DNA from: Symbiodinium natans
Taxonomy: Eukaryota > Sar > Dinophyceae > Suessiales > Symbiodiniaceae
Length of the DNA stretch: 64,000 nucleotides
Direction: 5' to 3'
NCBI GenBank assembly: GCA_905221605.1
Contig: CAJNDS010002138.1
Location: 1 to 64,000 of the forward strand
The notes beneath the pieces were generated by a model. It had not been told where the DNA came from and made no database searches. It saw nothing but the letters and a program-made list of their open reading frames with translations. A program made the position numbers and the translations under genes. This document shows positions 10,041 to 20,795 of the stretch, piece after piece (within the stretch, counting starts at the first letter, position 1; every line of letters starts with the position of its first letter).

Positions 10041-13000
10041 TGGTTGCCTCTGGCTTGAACAACGAACGCTATCTCAGTCCTCAAAGTTGTTTTTTGTCAT
10101 ATTTCTACGCCTGTTTTTTGTAATTCTTCTTGGCCCCCTTCCCCCTGAAATGAAGAGTACTTCGTACAGGCGTAGGAAATTCTGAGGGCGAACCCCCCCA
10201 CCACCTCTAAAGAGCAGTGTGTGTTGTATGCTTCGTTCCTGTTCGCAAGCTCAGTCGTCAGCAAAGAAAACTGGCTCTGTGGCTTACGAGTGCTTTACGC
10301 GACCGAGCCTGCTGCGCGAGTCTTGCCGCCGTGCCCGGCGAGAGTCGGATCTGGTCAGGTGTCTCAGGCTAGGAATAAACCTATGTATTCGCCGGCCTTT
10401 CTGGGGGGCGGGCGTCAGTGATGTCATTGGTTTATTGGAGCCCGCACTGTCTTCGACCCATTCGCCACTCGAGCTTGGTTGCGCGGTCTCCCTTTTCCGG
10501 TGCTCGTACCCACTCTGCCACACCACTACCCCCTCGTCCTTTCCAACCTGTTCCGCGTCTAAGCTGCATATGGCATATATAGATCACGTAGCAGTTTTGA
10601 GTATGTGCAGCTATGGTTACCTTGTTTCGGGGGTCCGGGAATGTTTGTCTGTCTCCCCCCCCCCCCAGGTCCGAGCACAGCAGCGAGCCTTGTCTTTCTT
10701 AGTTCTCTCTTTCCCCTATGGACTGGCCGCTCCATTTCATGCTGGCTTTTCGACTTCAATTCTGGCTATGGTGTTTCCGCTGTTAAAGTTTGTTCTCACG
10801 GGCCTTAGGGGGTCGGCCTAGGTTGCCTCCTCGACGCTAGGACTGGCTATGACTCGAATCTTCACTCCGATTGCCAATTCCTTCAGAAGACCTCCAGAGA
10901 GGCGGACCGGGAAGCTGCCGCGTTCCACTTACGATACGGATGCCACTTACATTATGGAATCAATTCCCTCTGAGTTTTCTTGATGACCGGCGTGCGGCTA
11001 CCAAATCAACGTGCTCACGGGAACATCTTCTTTCTGATACGATTCTGAAGTGACTGTTATAGCCTCGCTACTTTTGGAGGGTGTGTCTCCCTGTGGACCC
11101 AAGGAGGAAACCCAAGCCCCCGTTGGTCCTTGCCAGCCTACTTTTCTCATCTCAGCTAAGCAATCTCCTTTCGGTAGCTTTACTTAGATCTTTCATGTTT
11201 GCTTCTCCATCTACCTCCACAATGGCTGGTGCTGATGGTTACCGGATCGGAGCTTGCCCGATGGAAAATTCAGCCACTCCAAAAAGGCTTGATGACGGGT
11301 TCAAATTTTTGCGCCCTCCCGTCCTTCCCACTCCTGTTTGCCCCTCTGTCCCTCCATGCCCCTCAACAAAGTCCAGGTAGGGGTTAGGGCTGCTACCGCG
11401 GGATAAGATGTGTGCTCGGCTCGAGCTGAAGGCATGGCTGTGGGCGGCCGACCCGAAAACAACGCACCGAACGGCCATGAACCTCGAGTTTGAGCGCGAT
11501 GCGCGCCGGCTAGGTGCCTGGGCAAATCAAGGACATCACAGTTCCGCATAGTCAATGAGACCGTTAGATTTTCTAGTGACCTATTCAGCAAGATCGAGCT
11601 GCAAGATGCCAAAACACACGACATACTACTGGACATTAGTGAACGCAGAAACATATGTGGAGGTGGCCCATGTCATGCTGATTGTTTCAAAACGAGCTCA
11701 AGAGCGAACGTCATGTCAGTCTGCTGAGCAAAGTTCTCTTCGGCCGCGGCTGTCGCTCCTGCACCCAACGAAGCAGTACCAGTACTCAGTGGTTTGCAGC
11801 ACTTGCAGTCATGGACAGCATCGGCCCCATTCTACACGAAGCAGGTGCCTCCGCCTGGAGTTGCTTCTGCTGCCCATCTCGCAGAGCTGGATATTACCCT
11901 TTAAACTGTTAAGCTTAACTAGCATCGTGTTTTGTATTGTGTTTTGTACACTGACACAGTTCCTGCATCAGACTGCGCAGGTAGTCCGCACTTTACAGTG
12001 GTGTGCAGTGGCAAGCTTTTGCAATCTTCATCACTTTTACATACTCAGAGCGTAGTCCGAGTGCTAAAGCTAGATTAGGCTTCAGCTCCTGCACAAGATC
12101 AAGGGATTAATGACATCCTTGTTCTGTCAGCCTTGCATGCCTATCATAAACAGCGAGCGGCTGCTCTGGGCACCGCGGCTTCGATTCGCGTGAGCAGTAG
12201 TGACAGTTGGTGCTCCATCCGAACCGCATTCACAAGTCTCATCAAGCCGCTGTTGTCGAAGTCACACTCCCAGTTAACATCACCCAGGCATCTCCCATTG
12301 CAAAGGGTTGCGCACCAACGCAACGAATTTTCAGCTCCAGAGCAGAACTCAAACATGCTGAGAAACTGGACACAGCTTGATGAGTATCATCTTCGGCAAG
12401 AGTTTTTGTCCAGCCGACGATTGAAAGAACATGACGTTGATTCACACCAGCTGGTCATGACTAGACATGGGAAATTTCATGGAATTTCCAAAGACTACAT
12501 TTGTTTTTGTGAGGATGCTCGGAGTGACATGAAATTGTGATGGACCAGCATCTGTGCGATCGGAACATATCTGAGAATGGGCCGGCTCGGATGAGACACC
12601 CTACTGGTAGGGATATGGCATGCGGGGATACAATACTCGATTTTGCAGGGGAAAGCGGGGGGCGGGGGGTTGTAAGGTTGAAATTTGAAATCGATGATGT
12701 AACCTCCATAATTCTTTTGTACGATGATTCGTCTTATGATGTAACCCCAGTTGGATGAAAGCTCGTGGAAAGGAGATGTAACCTTTGTTAGAGCTAGAAA
12801 AAAGGATTCGTGGTGCTTCCCACAAGCGCAAGCTGCTGGATCTTTAGTAGAGTTTGACCCTCTTTTTCACAAGGCAACCAAAGGGGAATGAGCACGCAGC
12901 AGCGTCTTCTTTTTCAATAACTTAGACCCAAAAACAATGAGAGACCATGTCAACCCAGAAGCCCACAAGCGACGACACTCGACTTTGGCCAACCCAGACA

Positions 13001-13918
13001 TCCAAAAGCAACGTCACTCTCGCATTTGCCGAACGCAGATGTCGAAATCGATGCCAGGATCGCACTTGGCGACCACAGACTCCCAAGGCGATGACAGCTT
13101 CGAATCTTCGAGAAAAACGCATGGTCCGGGCCTTGGGCGCCGCCGTTCATGTTCAGACATCCCTGACTCTTTAGTGTCATAGGCGACGACACCGTAGCAT
13201 TTCGAGAGACGAGACCGAAAGCATCTTCGAAGTTTTAGCAAACTTCGAGAGGCCGAGCTAGCATACACTGTCGTAACTCGCTTCACACGTCACAAGCGTT
13301 CACCAACAAATTTCAAGCACGGACTGGACACCAGAACCCAGCCGAGAATCCAGAACATATGCGCTCAGCCAGGTCCAGCAAGTCGTTGCCTGAAAGTAGC
13401 TAGCCTATTGGGCCCTCCTTCGTCCCTTCAACCTCGGCGGCTGGTCGGCTGTGTTGTCACATGCTGCGGTGCTGAGCTGCTACTGAACTAGGCATCTGAA
13501 GGAGTCTGAGGACTTTTGAGGATCACAGACTTGAAGGGCTACGAATCGGGCTGATTCTGTGCTGGGTCCCTGGCCTTTGGACTCGTCGCACCGTCGTCGG
13601 CAGATGAACTCTCTCCTCTGGCTCTTCCTGTGCTGAAGCTTGCTTGGTTTTAGCCGTTTCAGCCTGGTAAGGTTGATAAGATTGGGGGGCGGTTTGAAGT
13701 GTAGAAATTTCGGGGGTTCGACTGGGGTTTGGGCCTTAAGGGTTTAGGTGTCGTTGAATTGCTGCATGTTCCGAGGGTTCTGAGGCGCGAATTGCGTTTC
13801 GGGCTGGCGCGCCTGCCACCCTCAAGATATGGGGATCGAAGGCATTCTGGGTCCCATTTAGAACAGTCACCACCAGCAGACCCACAAATAAAAGCACCCG
13901 GCAAATGCCAAAAATTGA
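10041..13918. other. No supported gene
   Basis: About 3.9 kb of mixed sequence. The longest frames (10219-10821 plus, 11555-12055 plus, 12133-12540 plus) are open but have competing frames on the other strand, frequent Cys/Ser/Leu and no recognised motif. A run of about 12 C lies at 10655-10668. Around 12,940-13,200 short CCAGACA/CGACGACAC motifs recur, giving a weakly repetitive texture. Confidence 0.4.
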
Positions 13919-14096
13919 CTGGGATTCCTGGTGCGATTCCTGGTGCTATTCCTGGTACTATTTCTGGTGCTATTTCTGGTGCTATTTCTGGTGCTGTTTC
14001 TGGTGCTGTTTCTGGTGCTATTTCTGGTGCTATTTCTGGTGCTGTTTCTGGTGCTATTTCTGGTGCTATTTCTGGTGCTGTTTCTGGTGCTATGTG
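13919..14096 (+). repeat. 12-bp minisatellite GGTGCTATTTCT
   Basis: About fourteen tandem copies of GGTGCTATTTCT, with GGTGCTGTTTCT and ATTCCT variants. The upstream flank AAAATTGACTGGGATTCCTG (about 13,907) reappears just after the array (about 14,117), so the array and flank were partly duplicated. Open frames across it are period-12 artefacts. Confidence 0.95.
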
Positions 14097-14189
14097 ACGG
14101 TAAATGCAAAAATCTGCTAAAATTGACTGGGATTCCTGGTGCTATTTTTGGATAAGGCCACGGCGTTATTTAACTGTTAGTGTGGACCG

Positions 14190-14275
14190 GCCGACCCCAA
14201 CCCTAATCCCTAAACCTTAAACCCGAAACCCCCAGACCCTAAGCCCTAAACCCCAAACGCGAAACCTCACAATTT
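14190..14275 (-). repeat. Degenerate telomere-like CCCTAAA tract
   Basis: Variants of CCCTAAA (CCCTAATC, CCTTAAA, CCCGAAA, CCCCAAA) occur in a row. It lies downstream of the 14.5-15.6 kb minus-strand gene and resembles the arrays that dominate 43-64 kb. Confidence 0.8.
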
Positions 14276-14455
14276 GCAGCTTTTGGAAATGTTTGACAGG
14301 TTTGTCGACGATCACAGTACGTTCCTTCTGACTGCTGTGCTGTGAGGTTGGTTGGCCAGCCAGGCTTGACAGGTGCGGAACTGCACAGCCATTTCATCCG
14401 AGATCTCACGGAAGCCTGACTTGCGGATCTTTTCTATGACTTGCTCTGGACACAA

Positions 14456-15619
14456 TCATGAACACTTCTGCTCAGATCTCATTGGCTTTGCAGCCTTTTC
14501 CAGGGCAACGCCACCCGCCTGGGCTGCAGCAACTTCTTGCTTGGCATTGGAAGGGCAACAAAGCAACCAACCATCAGGAACCTCCTCCTTTCCATCAGGG
14601 ACAAGCTTTGTATCCAGCTGACTTAGCTGACGCGACTCCTTCACCTCGTCAGCCTCATCTAGGATGTGAATTTGACCAACTCGGACAGGTAGGAAGATGT
14701 TGCCTGAGATCCGTAGCCATTGGCCGTCTGCCTCAAGCTGCCCAAAGACCGTGGTCCCATTTTCCGCATACCTGGAATATCGCTCTTCCAAATCCTTCGA
14801 CTTCCTGTATTGAACTCCAGGATAAGGCTTTGGCACGCTGACCTTAAACTCTGACATGAACAGATTAACGTGCAGATTGGCGATCCTTTGCGACAGACCT
14901 GCCGTCAGGTCTTTCTTAAGCTGAGTCTGCAGCATCTGCCAGGATGCCTCATCCGCAAAAAAAGCCTCCAGATGCTGTGTCACCTCATCATCCATTTCCA
15001 CAACAGACGTCTCCTGAACAGTAGGGGTATTCGGGGTTTGAGAGGAACCAGACGCCTGAGAAGATCGTCGCCGGGAACCAGCGACTGCAGATTCGATAAC
15101 CTTCTTTTCCCCGGGCTTCTCATTGTGAAGCTTCGATTTGCACTCGAGCCCGTCGAACCCTGTGCTCTGCTTCAGGGCCTCACTGGCCGCCGCGGCAGCA
15201 GCCGCCGCACGGGGCAATGCTGGAAACTCTTCGAGAACTCTTGCAGGCTGGGCTCCTTGCATACCTCCTTGTGGGCTCTCGCTGGCGGGGCTCTGCGTGG
15301 CTCCCTTCGGTGGGGCTTGGAGGCGTTTCTCAGCTGGCATCACCTTCGTACTGCGCTCAGATCCCGTAACTTCTCCCACGCCCTGCACCGGCTTGTGGAC
15401 GACCTCTGATTGGCCGTGATCCAAAATGGAAGGCTCAGGTGTCTGTGGTGACCTTGGTGTCTTTGGGAAAGAGCCTTGAACATCTTTGTCCCTCTCTGTC
15501 TCGCGATCTTGGCCTGATGAGGGATTGCCAGGTGGGCTTAGTCTCACGCCCGAGATACAGGCACTAAGATCGGCTGCTCGGTAATTGGAAAGAAAGAAGC
15601 ATCCAAACTCAGACTCCAT
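14456..15619 (-). CDS. Unrecognised 387-residue protein, dinoflagellate type
   Basis: A single open frame starts at an ATG (MESEFGCFFLSNYRAADLSA) and is the longest non-repetitive ORF in the window. Residues 30-190 are low complexity, rich in P, S, Q and G, with an alanine run near residue 140, so probably disordered. Residues about 205-335 are compact and conserved-looking: a helical part (DDEVTQHLEAFFADE, then LKKDLTAGLSQRI), then a motif block with PYPGVQYRKSKDLEERY, YAENGTTVFGQLEADGQWLR and FLPVRVGQIHIL. Similar YRxSxDLxxRY...G-T-V-x-G...WLR...FLP blocks occur, as I recall, in many uncharacterised dinoflagellate proteins. No catalytic motif, signal peptide or membrane segment is seen. Reverse frames are shadows. 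The last residues after about 345 may be intron read-through. Confidence 0.75.
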   Translation of the reverse strand: MESEFGCFFLSNYRAADLSACISGVRLSPPGNPSSGQDRETERDKDVQGSFPKTPRSPQTPEPSILDHGQSEVVHKPVQGVGEVTGSERSTKVMPAEKRLQAPPKGATQSPASESPQGGMQGAQPARVLEEFPALPRAAAAAAAASEALKQSTGFDGLECKSKLHNEKPGEKKVIESAVAGSRRRSSQASGSSQTPNTPTVQETSVVEMDDEVTQHLEAFFADEASWQMLQTQLKKDLTAGLSQRIANLHVNLFMSEFKVSVPKPYPGVQYRKSKDLEERYSRYAENGTTVFGQLEADGQWLRISGNIFLPVRVGQIHILDEADEVKESRQLSQLDTKLVPDGKEEVPDGWLLCCPSNAKQEVAAAQAGGVALEKAAKPMRSEQKCS

Positions 15620-18297
15620 GCTTTATCGAACATGGGGTCTGCAACGGTTCCTCAACACCGACGCTTCAGCAACTGTTCCTGACACAACACGAGTTTCCGC
15701 TTGTTATGCTGCAGAACCTTACGATGTGCTGAACTCAACTCGGAATTTCCAGCTTTCTGAAGTCCCAACCATGGTTCGGTTCGAGCCAAAAGCGACCATG
15801 TGCTGAAGAACGGCTTCAGTCTGGCTTCAGTTTCGCAGAAGGATGATGACAAGTTATAGACGTCATGCTTCTGCCTCAGCATCTCCACCGCCGATGAGAA
15901 GGGGACGGCAGCCTAAACAAGCCGTCATGTCGGATACTTAGCTCGTGGAGTTCAAGGGATGGGCTGTCAGCGCCTGGGTGTCGTTCTTGAACTTTCTCCA
16001 AGTTCGCTGGGCAGGCCCTACAACACGGTTCAGATGCGCGGCCGTGGTTAGGCTCTTGGATGCACTTGAAAGACTTTAGTCTGGACTGTTGAGGTCGGTG
16101 AATCCGGGTTGCTTGTGCAAGGTGAACTGTACACATGCATGCTGAGGTCTTCTGGTGCAGGTCTTTGGAGGTTGCTCCGAAGATCTGCCGACCTGTGTTG
16201 CACGCCACCCGGAAAGCTCACAACGCAAGGATAAACATGCGCGAATACGAGCTTCTCAAATATCTCAAGTTTGGGCAAGTGGGGGGGGGGGTGGGTTGAT
16301 ACATCTGACATCAGTGTGTTCTATCTGACAGCAGCGCGTTCTATTTTACTATGCAGAGGACATGCACATCCGCCGCTGCTGCCTCCTTGCAACTCAGATG
16401 CACAGTTGCTCACGCAACGCACGACCAGGCGAAGCAGCCATTCGCAGTGCTCTGCACTTCTTACCAAGTATCCGATATGCACTGGAGACACTTTACTGTG
16501 CGGCCACATGACTGAGTGGCCGTGTACGGTAGGACTCTGGTTCTTCTTGCAGTTCTTTCTTTGGGTACGGGGCCAAGTGCTATTTGAGACTCTCGAGATG
16601 TTGAACAAGGCATGAAAGATTCGACACGGTGCTGGGGTTGAGATTTGAGGCACGGAGGCATGAGAAAATGAGGCTGGGAGCCACCTCGCAATCACCATCA
16701 CCTTGACTCCCAGTCGTCTTCATAATGCTCGGCTGTTTCCGTGCACCTCACACCAAAGACATCACGCAATTCGGATTCATGTGTGAATGTGAAGCAAGGT
16801 ATGACTACTGGCTAGCAGCGTCCTGAAATCCGCCGAGCGCAAGTCTGAATGCTTTGAGCGCACTGGCTGCCGGATGTCGTCTCAAGATCTACTGTTCATG
16901 CAACAGACCCGTCTCATTTTGGAATGGAGCGCTCATCTGGTGCCTGCGCCGCGGGTTAACTTCCAGTCCAATCACAATAGCGAACGGTCAGCAGCGAGTG
17001 CCTCGCCCTGCAAAGGCGCATTGCCCTGTGCTGACGGGTCCATGGACGGATAATATGGCCTGTACCTCAGCAACAAGTAGCAGTTGTCAGCTCAGCACGA
17101 CAGCACGTCGTGACAATACTTCCCAAAACTCAGCGCAAGCGCCTTCAAGAATCAACACGGAACAAGAAGCTACAAATGCCAACAAAGGTCCTGCATTCAT
17201 CCCATTAACGACAATAACAAAGGCATGTGTCATATTTCCGAACATGAGATGCAGTTCCAGAAGCTCGCTGCTCATGCTGCAAAAGTAAGGATGCTACGTG
17301 TTGCCAGCAGGCGGGGCCGACCTGCTAGAGGTTGAGGCATCCGGTCCCATTTGTCTTTGACTGAAGCATGATAGGTTCGTGCAGTAAGGCCAGTGCCCTT
17401 CTGCCACGGCGGAAGCTGCCTCTTTCTCTTTGGAAACCTGCCAGGCAAATCAGCAGAATGGTTGGCTTGATGATCAGAACTGCACTCGATACCTGTTTGC
17501 TGTATGTGCCTATAGCCACTTAGACTTTTGGGTAGAGGCCTGCGGCCGGCCCCAAGTCACGTTGACATTCTTGCCCTGACAAGTCTGACAGTCTCAAAGC
17601 ATGTCACAGTCACTGTCTCAAGCGAGAGGACGTTCGGGAACCGAAGAAGATTTGACGCAGTGTCTGGTCAGAGCCGCTGCAAGCGGCGATGTTTTGCAGC
17701 ACGGATCAGCACCCGCACCAAACCAAGGCCAACGCATTTATCTTGAGGATCCTGTGCGTGTTCTTGGCAGCTTGCTCTGCCACCTTCACAAGGATGTCAA
17801 GCAGAGGTCTCAGTCGTAACCTTTGGTAGCCACCAAGCAGGCACCCACAACGAGCCTCTCGCTTCACGAAGGTGACGAAGGCACAGCTTTGTTTCGGTGC
17901 CATCCTGATACTTCGGATCCTGAGGCATCAAGAAGCCTAATCTTAAACTGCTATCCGAATTTTCGTAGGACTCCTAGGAAGGTCCCCAAAACAATCTCCA
18001 CAGATGGAAAAGGGCCAAAATGCCGCAGTAAGCCGTAGTAAGCCTTAATGTGTCCCGCAATAGTCCCTCCATAGTCGCTGATTGCACGTGCTGTTTGGTG
18101 GGATGAAAGGTGGGGGTTCGATGATGTTCGGCTCCAAAAATAACAAGCTTATCGCACTGCGTTCCGTTTGCTCCACTTGGAGGAAGGTGTGCACAGCCAC
18201 GCAGGACCCCACACCCACGGAAGCCTTCTGACAGCTTTGGCTTGGCCGTGATTTCCGATTAGACCCCTGCGATTACCCATTTATCTCACAGTTTTGG
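15620..18297. other. No supported gene
   Basis: Mixed unique sequence with a G-rich run at about 16,279-16,292. Frames on both strands are short and uninformative. The promoter or 5' region of the 14.5-15.6 kb gene would lie at its left end, but no TATA-like or dinoflagellate TTTT-box signal can be assigned with confidence. Confidence 0.4.
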
Positions 18298-18855
18298 TCA
18301 AAGGGAAAACTCCAAAGAAGCCGGCGAAGGTTTTCCCCAAGGTCCGAACCCCTGCATAGTGCGAAGGGCAAACAGACCCAACCAGTTAAAGTTATTACCA
18401 ACCTCGAGACACGAAGCTTTGAAGGAAGGTTTAGGCAAGCTCATGTGCACTTTGAGCTCAAGAAAGTCAACCAACTTAAACAAATTGACCCTTCGGAGCT
18501 TCTGCACACCTGAGGCCTCCACTCTCCAAAAACGTAGAACTGATTTCGGATATCCTGGCCGCATCTGCACAACACAAACATGTAGGGCTTCTTCCATGAC
18601 CCCAAGCTCCCACTGTGTGTGAGGAGCTTGCACCCTTTGCATGGCAAGGTTTGTTCTCAACAAGGTGCGTGCCTTTTCTTTGGCTCCAGATGGCAGTCCA
18701 CCAAGATAGAGCCTAAGAGACAGAAAACTGCGTGCCAAAACAAATGCTACTTCACTAGTGTCGTTTGTTGAGAGCTTGGCGTCGTCACGGCCTTGTCTTC
18801 TGGCGGTGCTAAGGTCAGGTCCTGCAGCACGGTTCAGCCCATGTAAGGCGAACAA
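18298..18855 (-). CDS. Possible exon or short gene, unknown product
   Basis: A 185-codon open stretch without low complexity reads like real protein: LSTNDTSEVAFVLARSFLSL, then KARTLLRTNLAMQRV and FKLVDFLELKVHMSLPKP. It has no ATG near its upstream end (it opens at TTG), so if real it is an internal exon or lacks its start; an acceptor-like TTAG precedes it. No domain was recognised. The opposite strand has only shorter frames. It could still be a chance ORF. Confidence 0.35.
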   Translation of the reverse strand: MFALHGLNRAAGPDLSTARRQGRDDAKLSTNDTSEVAFVLARSFLSLRLYLGGLPSGAKEKARTLLRTNLAMQRVQAPHTQWELGVMEEALHVCVVQMRPGYPKSVLRFWRVEASGVQKLRRVNLFKLVDFLELKVHMSLPKPSFKASCLEVGNNFNWLGLFALRTMQGFGPWGKPSPASLEFSL

Positions 18856-19494
18856 GAGACAGCTAAGACCGGACTATCAACTCGTGATTGGCATGGAGCA
18901 TGCAGGTGTCTTTACCTGAGGACCTCTCCTCTTCAGCTCTGCGGATGATCTTGTTTGCCAAGGGGTCGTTCTCTCCATGGAATCGATCTCGCCTCTGCTG
19001 TGGCTCATTTTTTCGAGAAACCCTGGAGGGCAGCTATCAGCCTAATTTTCAAGCACGCTGAGGATCCCAGCAGTTTCTGGTTGGCCAAATCACCACCCTT
19101 CGGAAGCTCGTGCTTGAAGGGACAATCTTGGCCTGGCACTGCCATGGGCTGCCATGGTAGTCGTGGAAATCAAGCTGCATCCCTCCCTGCGCAGGCCTCT
19201 GTTGCAGGCACCTTTCACGTAGAAGGTGCATATTCTGGCCTCACGACGGGTCAAAATGTTTCAGGACATGTTCCCCGGCACGTGTTCTCTGCGCCGTTGC
19301 ACCTCATTCCGTTTGTAGTATGGCGTCATCCGTGCCAGCCTGAAAGCTTGTCCACTACTCTGGACACTGTGGGTACTACTCGTTGTGCCTCACCTCGTTT
19401 CGGGCTGCCGCATGATGCCGCATGTCTGTACATAAATTTCTATGGTCCCCAAATTATCCATACTTTTTCTTGTCTTCCACGAGAAAATAACCCT
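18856..19494. other. No supported gene
   Basis: The 180-codon plus frame 18,955-19,497 has no recognisable feature and is followed directly by tandem repeats. I see nothing else. Confidence 0.35.
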
Positions 19495-19860
19495 TGACCT
19501 CAAAAGTGCTGCACTGTCCCAAACTTTTTGGGGGCCTGGAAGCAAAAACATTGGGACAGTGTTGCTGCCCCAGAAGTCAAAAGTACTGTACGGTTCCAAA
19601 AGCACCAATCCCAAAGAGCAAAAATGCAGTACTTTCTCAAAAAAAACCTTTTGGAACTTCCAGGGCTCTCGCAGCTAAATCCCAAAGTTTTGGGCGTTAG
19701 TACAGCATTTTTGCTGCCCCAGACCTAAAGTGCTGTACTGAAGAAAGCGAAAATGCTGTATTGTCCCAATCTTTTGGGGCCTAACACCCGCGGGAGCTCT
19801 GGAGGTTCCAAAGAACTTGTTTCTGGGTTGTTTTGGGACAGTACTGTCACAATCCCCGCC
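19495..19860 (+). repeat. Degenerate repeats with CCCAAA...TTTGGG inverted cores
   Basis: Several diverged units share CTGTCCCAA-CTTTTGGGGCC, AGTGCTGTAC(T/G) and GCAAAAATG-TGCTGCCCCAGA. Many units contain a short inverted core (for example TCCCAAA...TTTTGGG), so single units can fold. Frames through it on both strands are repeat-driven. Confidence 0.75.
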
Positions 19861-20024
19861 TCCCATGGTAGGTCTGGGAGAGACAAGTTGCAGGCCTCGT
19901 TCGCTGCATGTCCCCCCTGAAGATTTATGTTCTGGGATTTTCGGTTTGGTTCGTGCTGTAGTTCAGGTGGAACTCGAATTCTTTTTTTAAAAGACAACAC
20001 GCACCCTAAGAAAGCCCCATCTGG

Positions 20025-20795
20025 CCTTTTCGCAATTACGTCCCAGTGGAAATTCATTCATATTAACAGCACCCTAACCCTAACCATTCTCATTTGGCCT
20101 TCGTTCAGTTTTACGTCTGATAATAATTTATGTTAAGCAGACATACCCTCTTTTGGGCTTCATATTTTAGCCTAACTATACATGTATGGAAACTGCCCAC
20201 ACCCTAAAAGATCTTCCTCTGGGAAATCCTTTGGCGTCCCTCGGAATCAATTTTAATTTGAAACCTAAATTATCTGTTGGGCCTCGCTCGCATTTAGGCT
20301 TGCCTAGATGTTTCAATGAAACTGCCACATCTTTTGAAATCGCTTGTTCGTAGCAAAATCTCTTTGGATTCTATATTCAGAGGTGACAACCGATGAAACC
20401 CATCTGGGCTAGCAGTTGTTGAAGAAGTGACTTTATATAAGAAGCCCACATGCGAAGACATTCTCATCTGGGCTTCGGCTTCGTTCGTAAATAAATATTC
20501 TAGACATAATTACTACCTGAAGAGGAAACACCCAAAGACATCATCTTCTGAGCCTCATTCGTAATTAAGTCCACTTAGAGCTTCTATTTTAAGGCCACAC
20601 CCTTTGAAATTCTCTTCTGGAGGTAAGTGTCAGTAGGGCTGTGTATGTTAAAGGGACGACATTCTCTTCTATGTTCGTAATTACACCCACTTGACATGAT
20701 ATATTAAGGACCACACCGTATCACATCCTCCTCTGGCCCCTTGTTCACAATTAAATTGAACTGAATTTTGCATTTGTATTTTAAAGCCAATGGTG
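20025..20795 (+). repeat. AT-rich ~70-bp degenerate tandem repeat
   Basis: About ten units of 60-75 bp follow a common plan: TTCGT(A)ATTA, AT-rich centre with ATATTAA, then CACACCCT, then CATCTTCTGGGCC. Clear unit starts lie near 20,029, 20,099, 20,283, 20,344, 20,479, 20,550, 20,665 and 20,740. Units are too diverged for recent expansion. Confidence 0.75.

Noticed and set aside
13867-14155. Repetitive ORFs encoding (NSTR)n or (FLVL)n peptides
   Set aside because: Created by the 12-bp minisatellite.
14695-14735. Resemblance to the dinoflagellate spliced leader (CCGTAGCCATT...CTCAAG)
   Set aside because: It lies inside the coding strand complement of the 14.5-15.6 kb gene (QWLR region), with a different centre; chance similarity.
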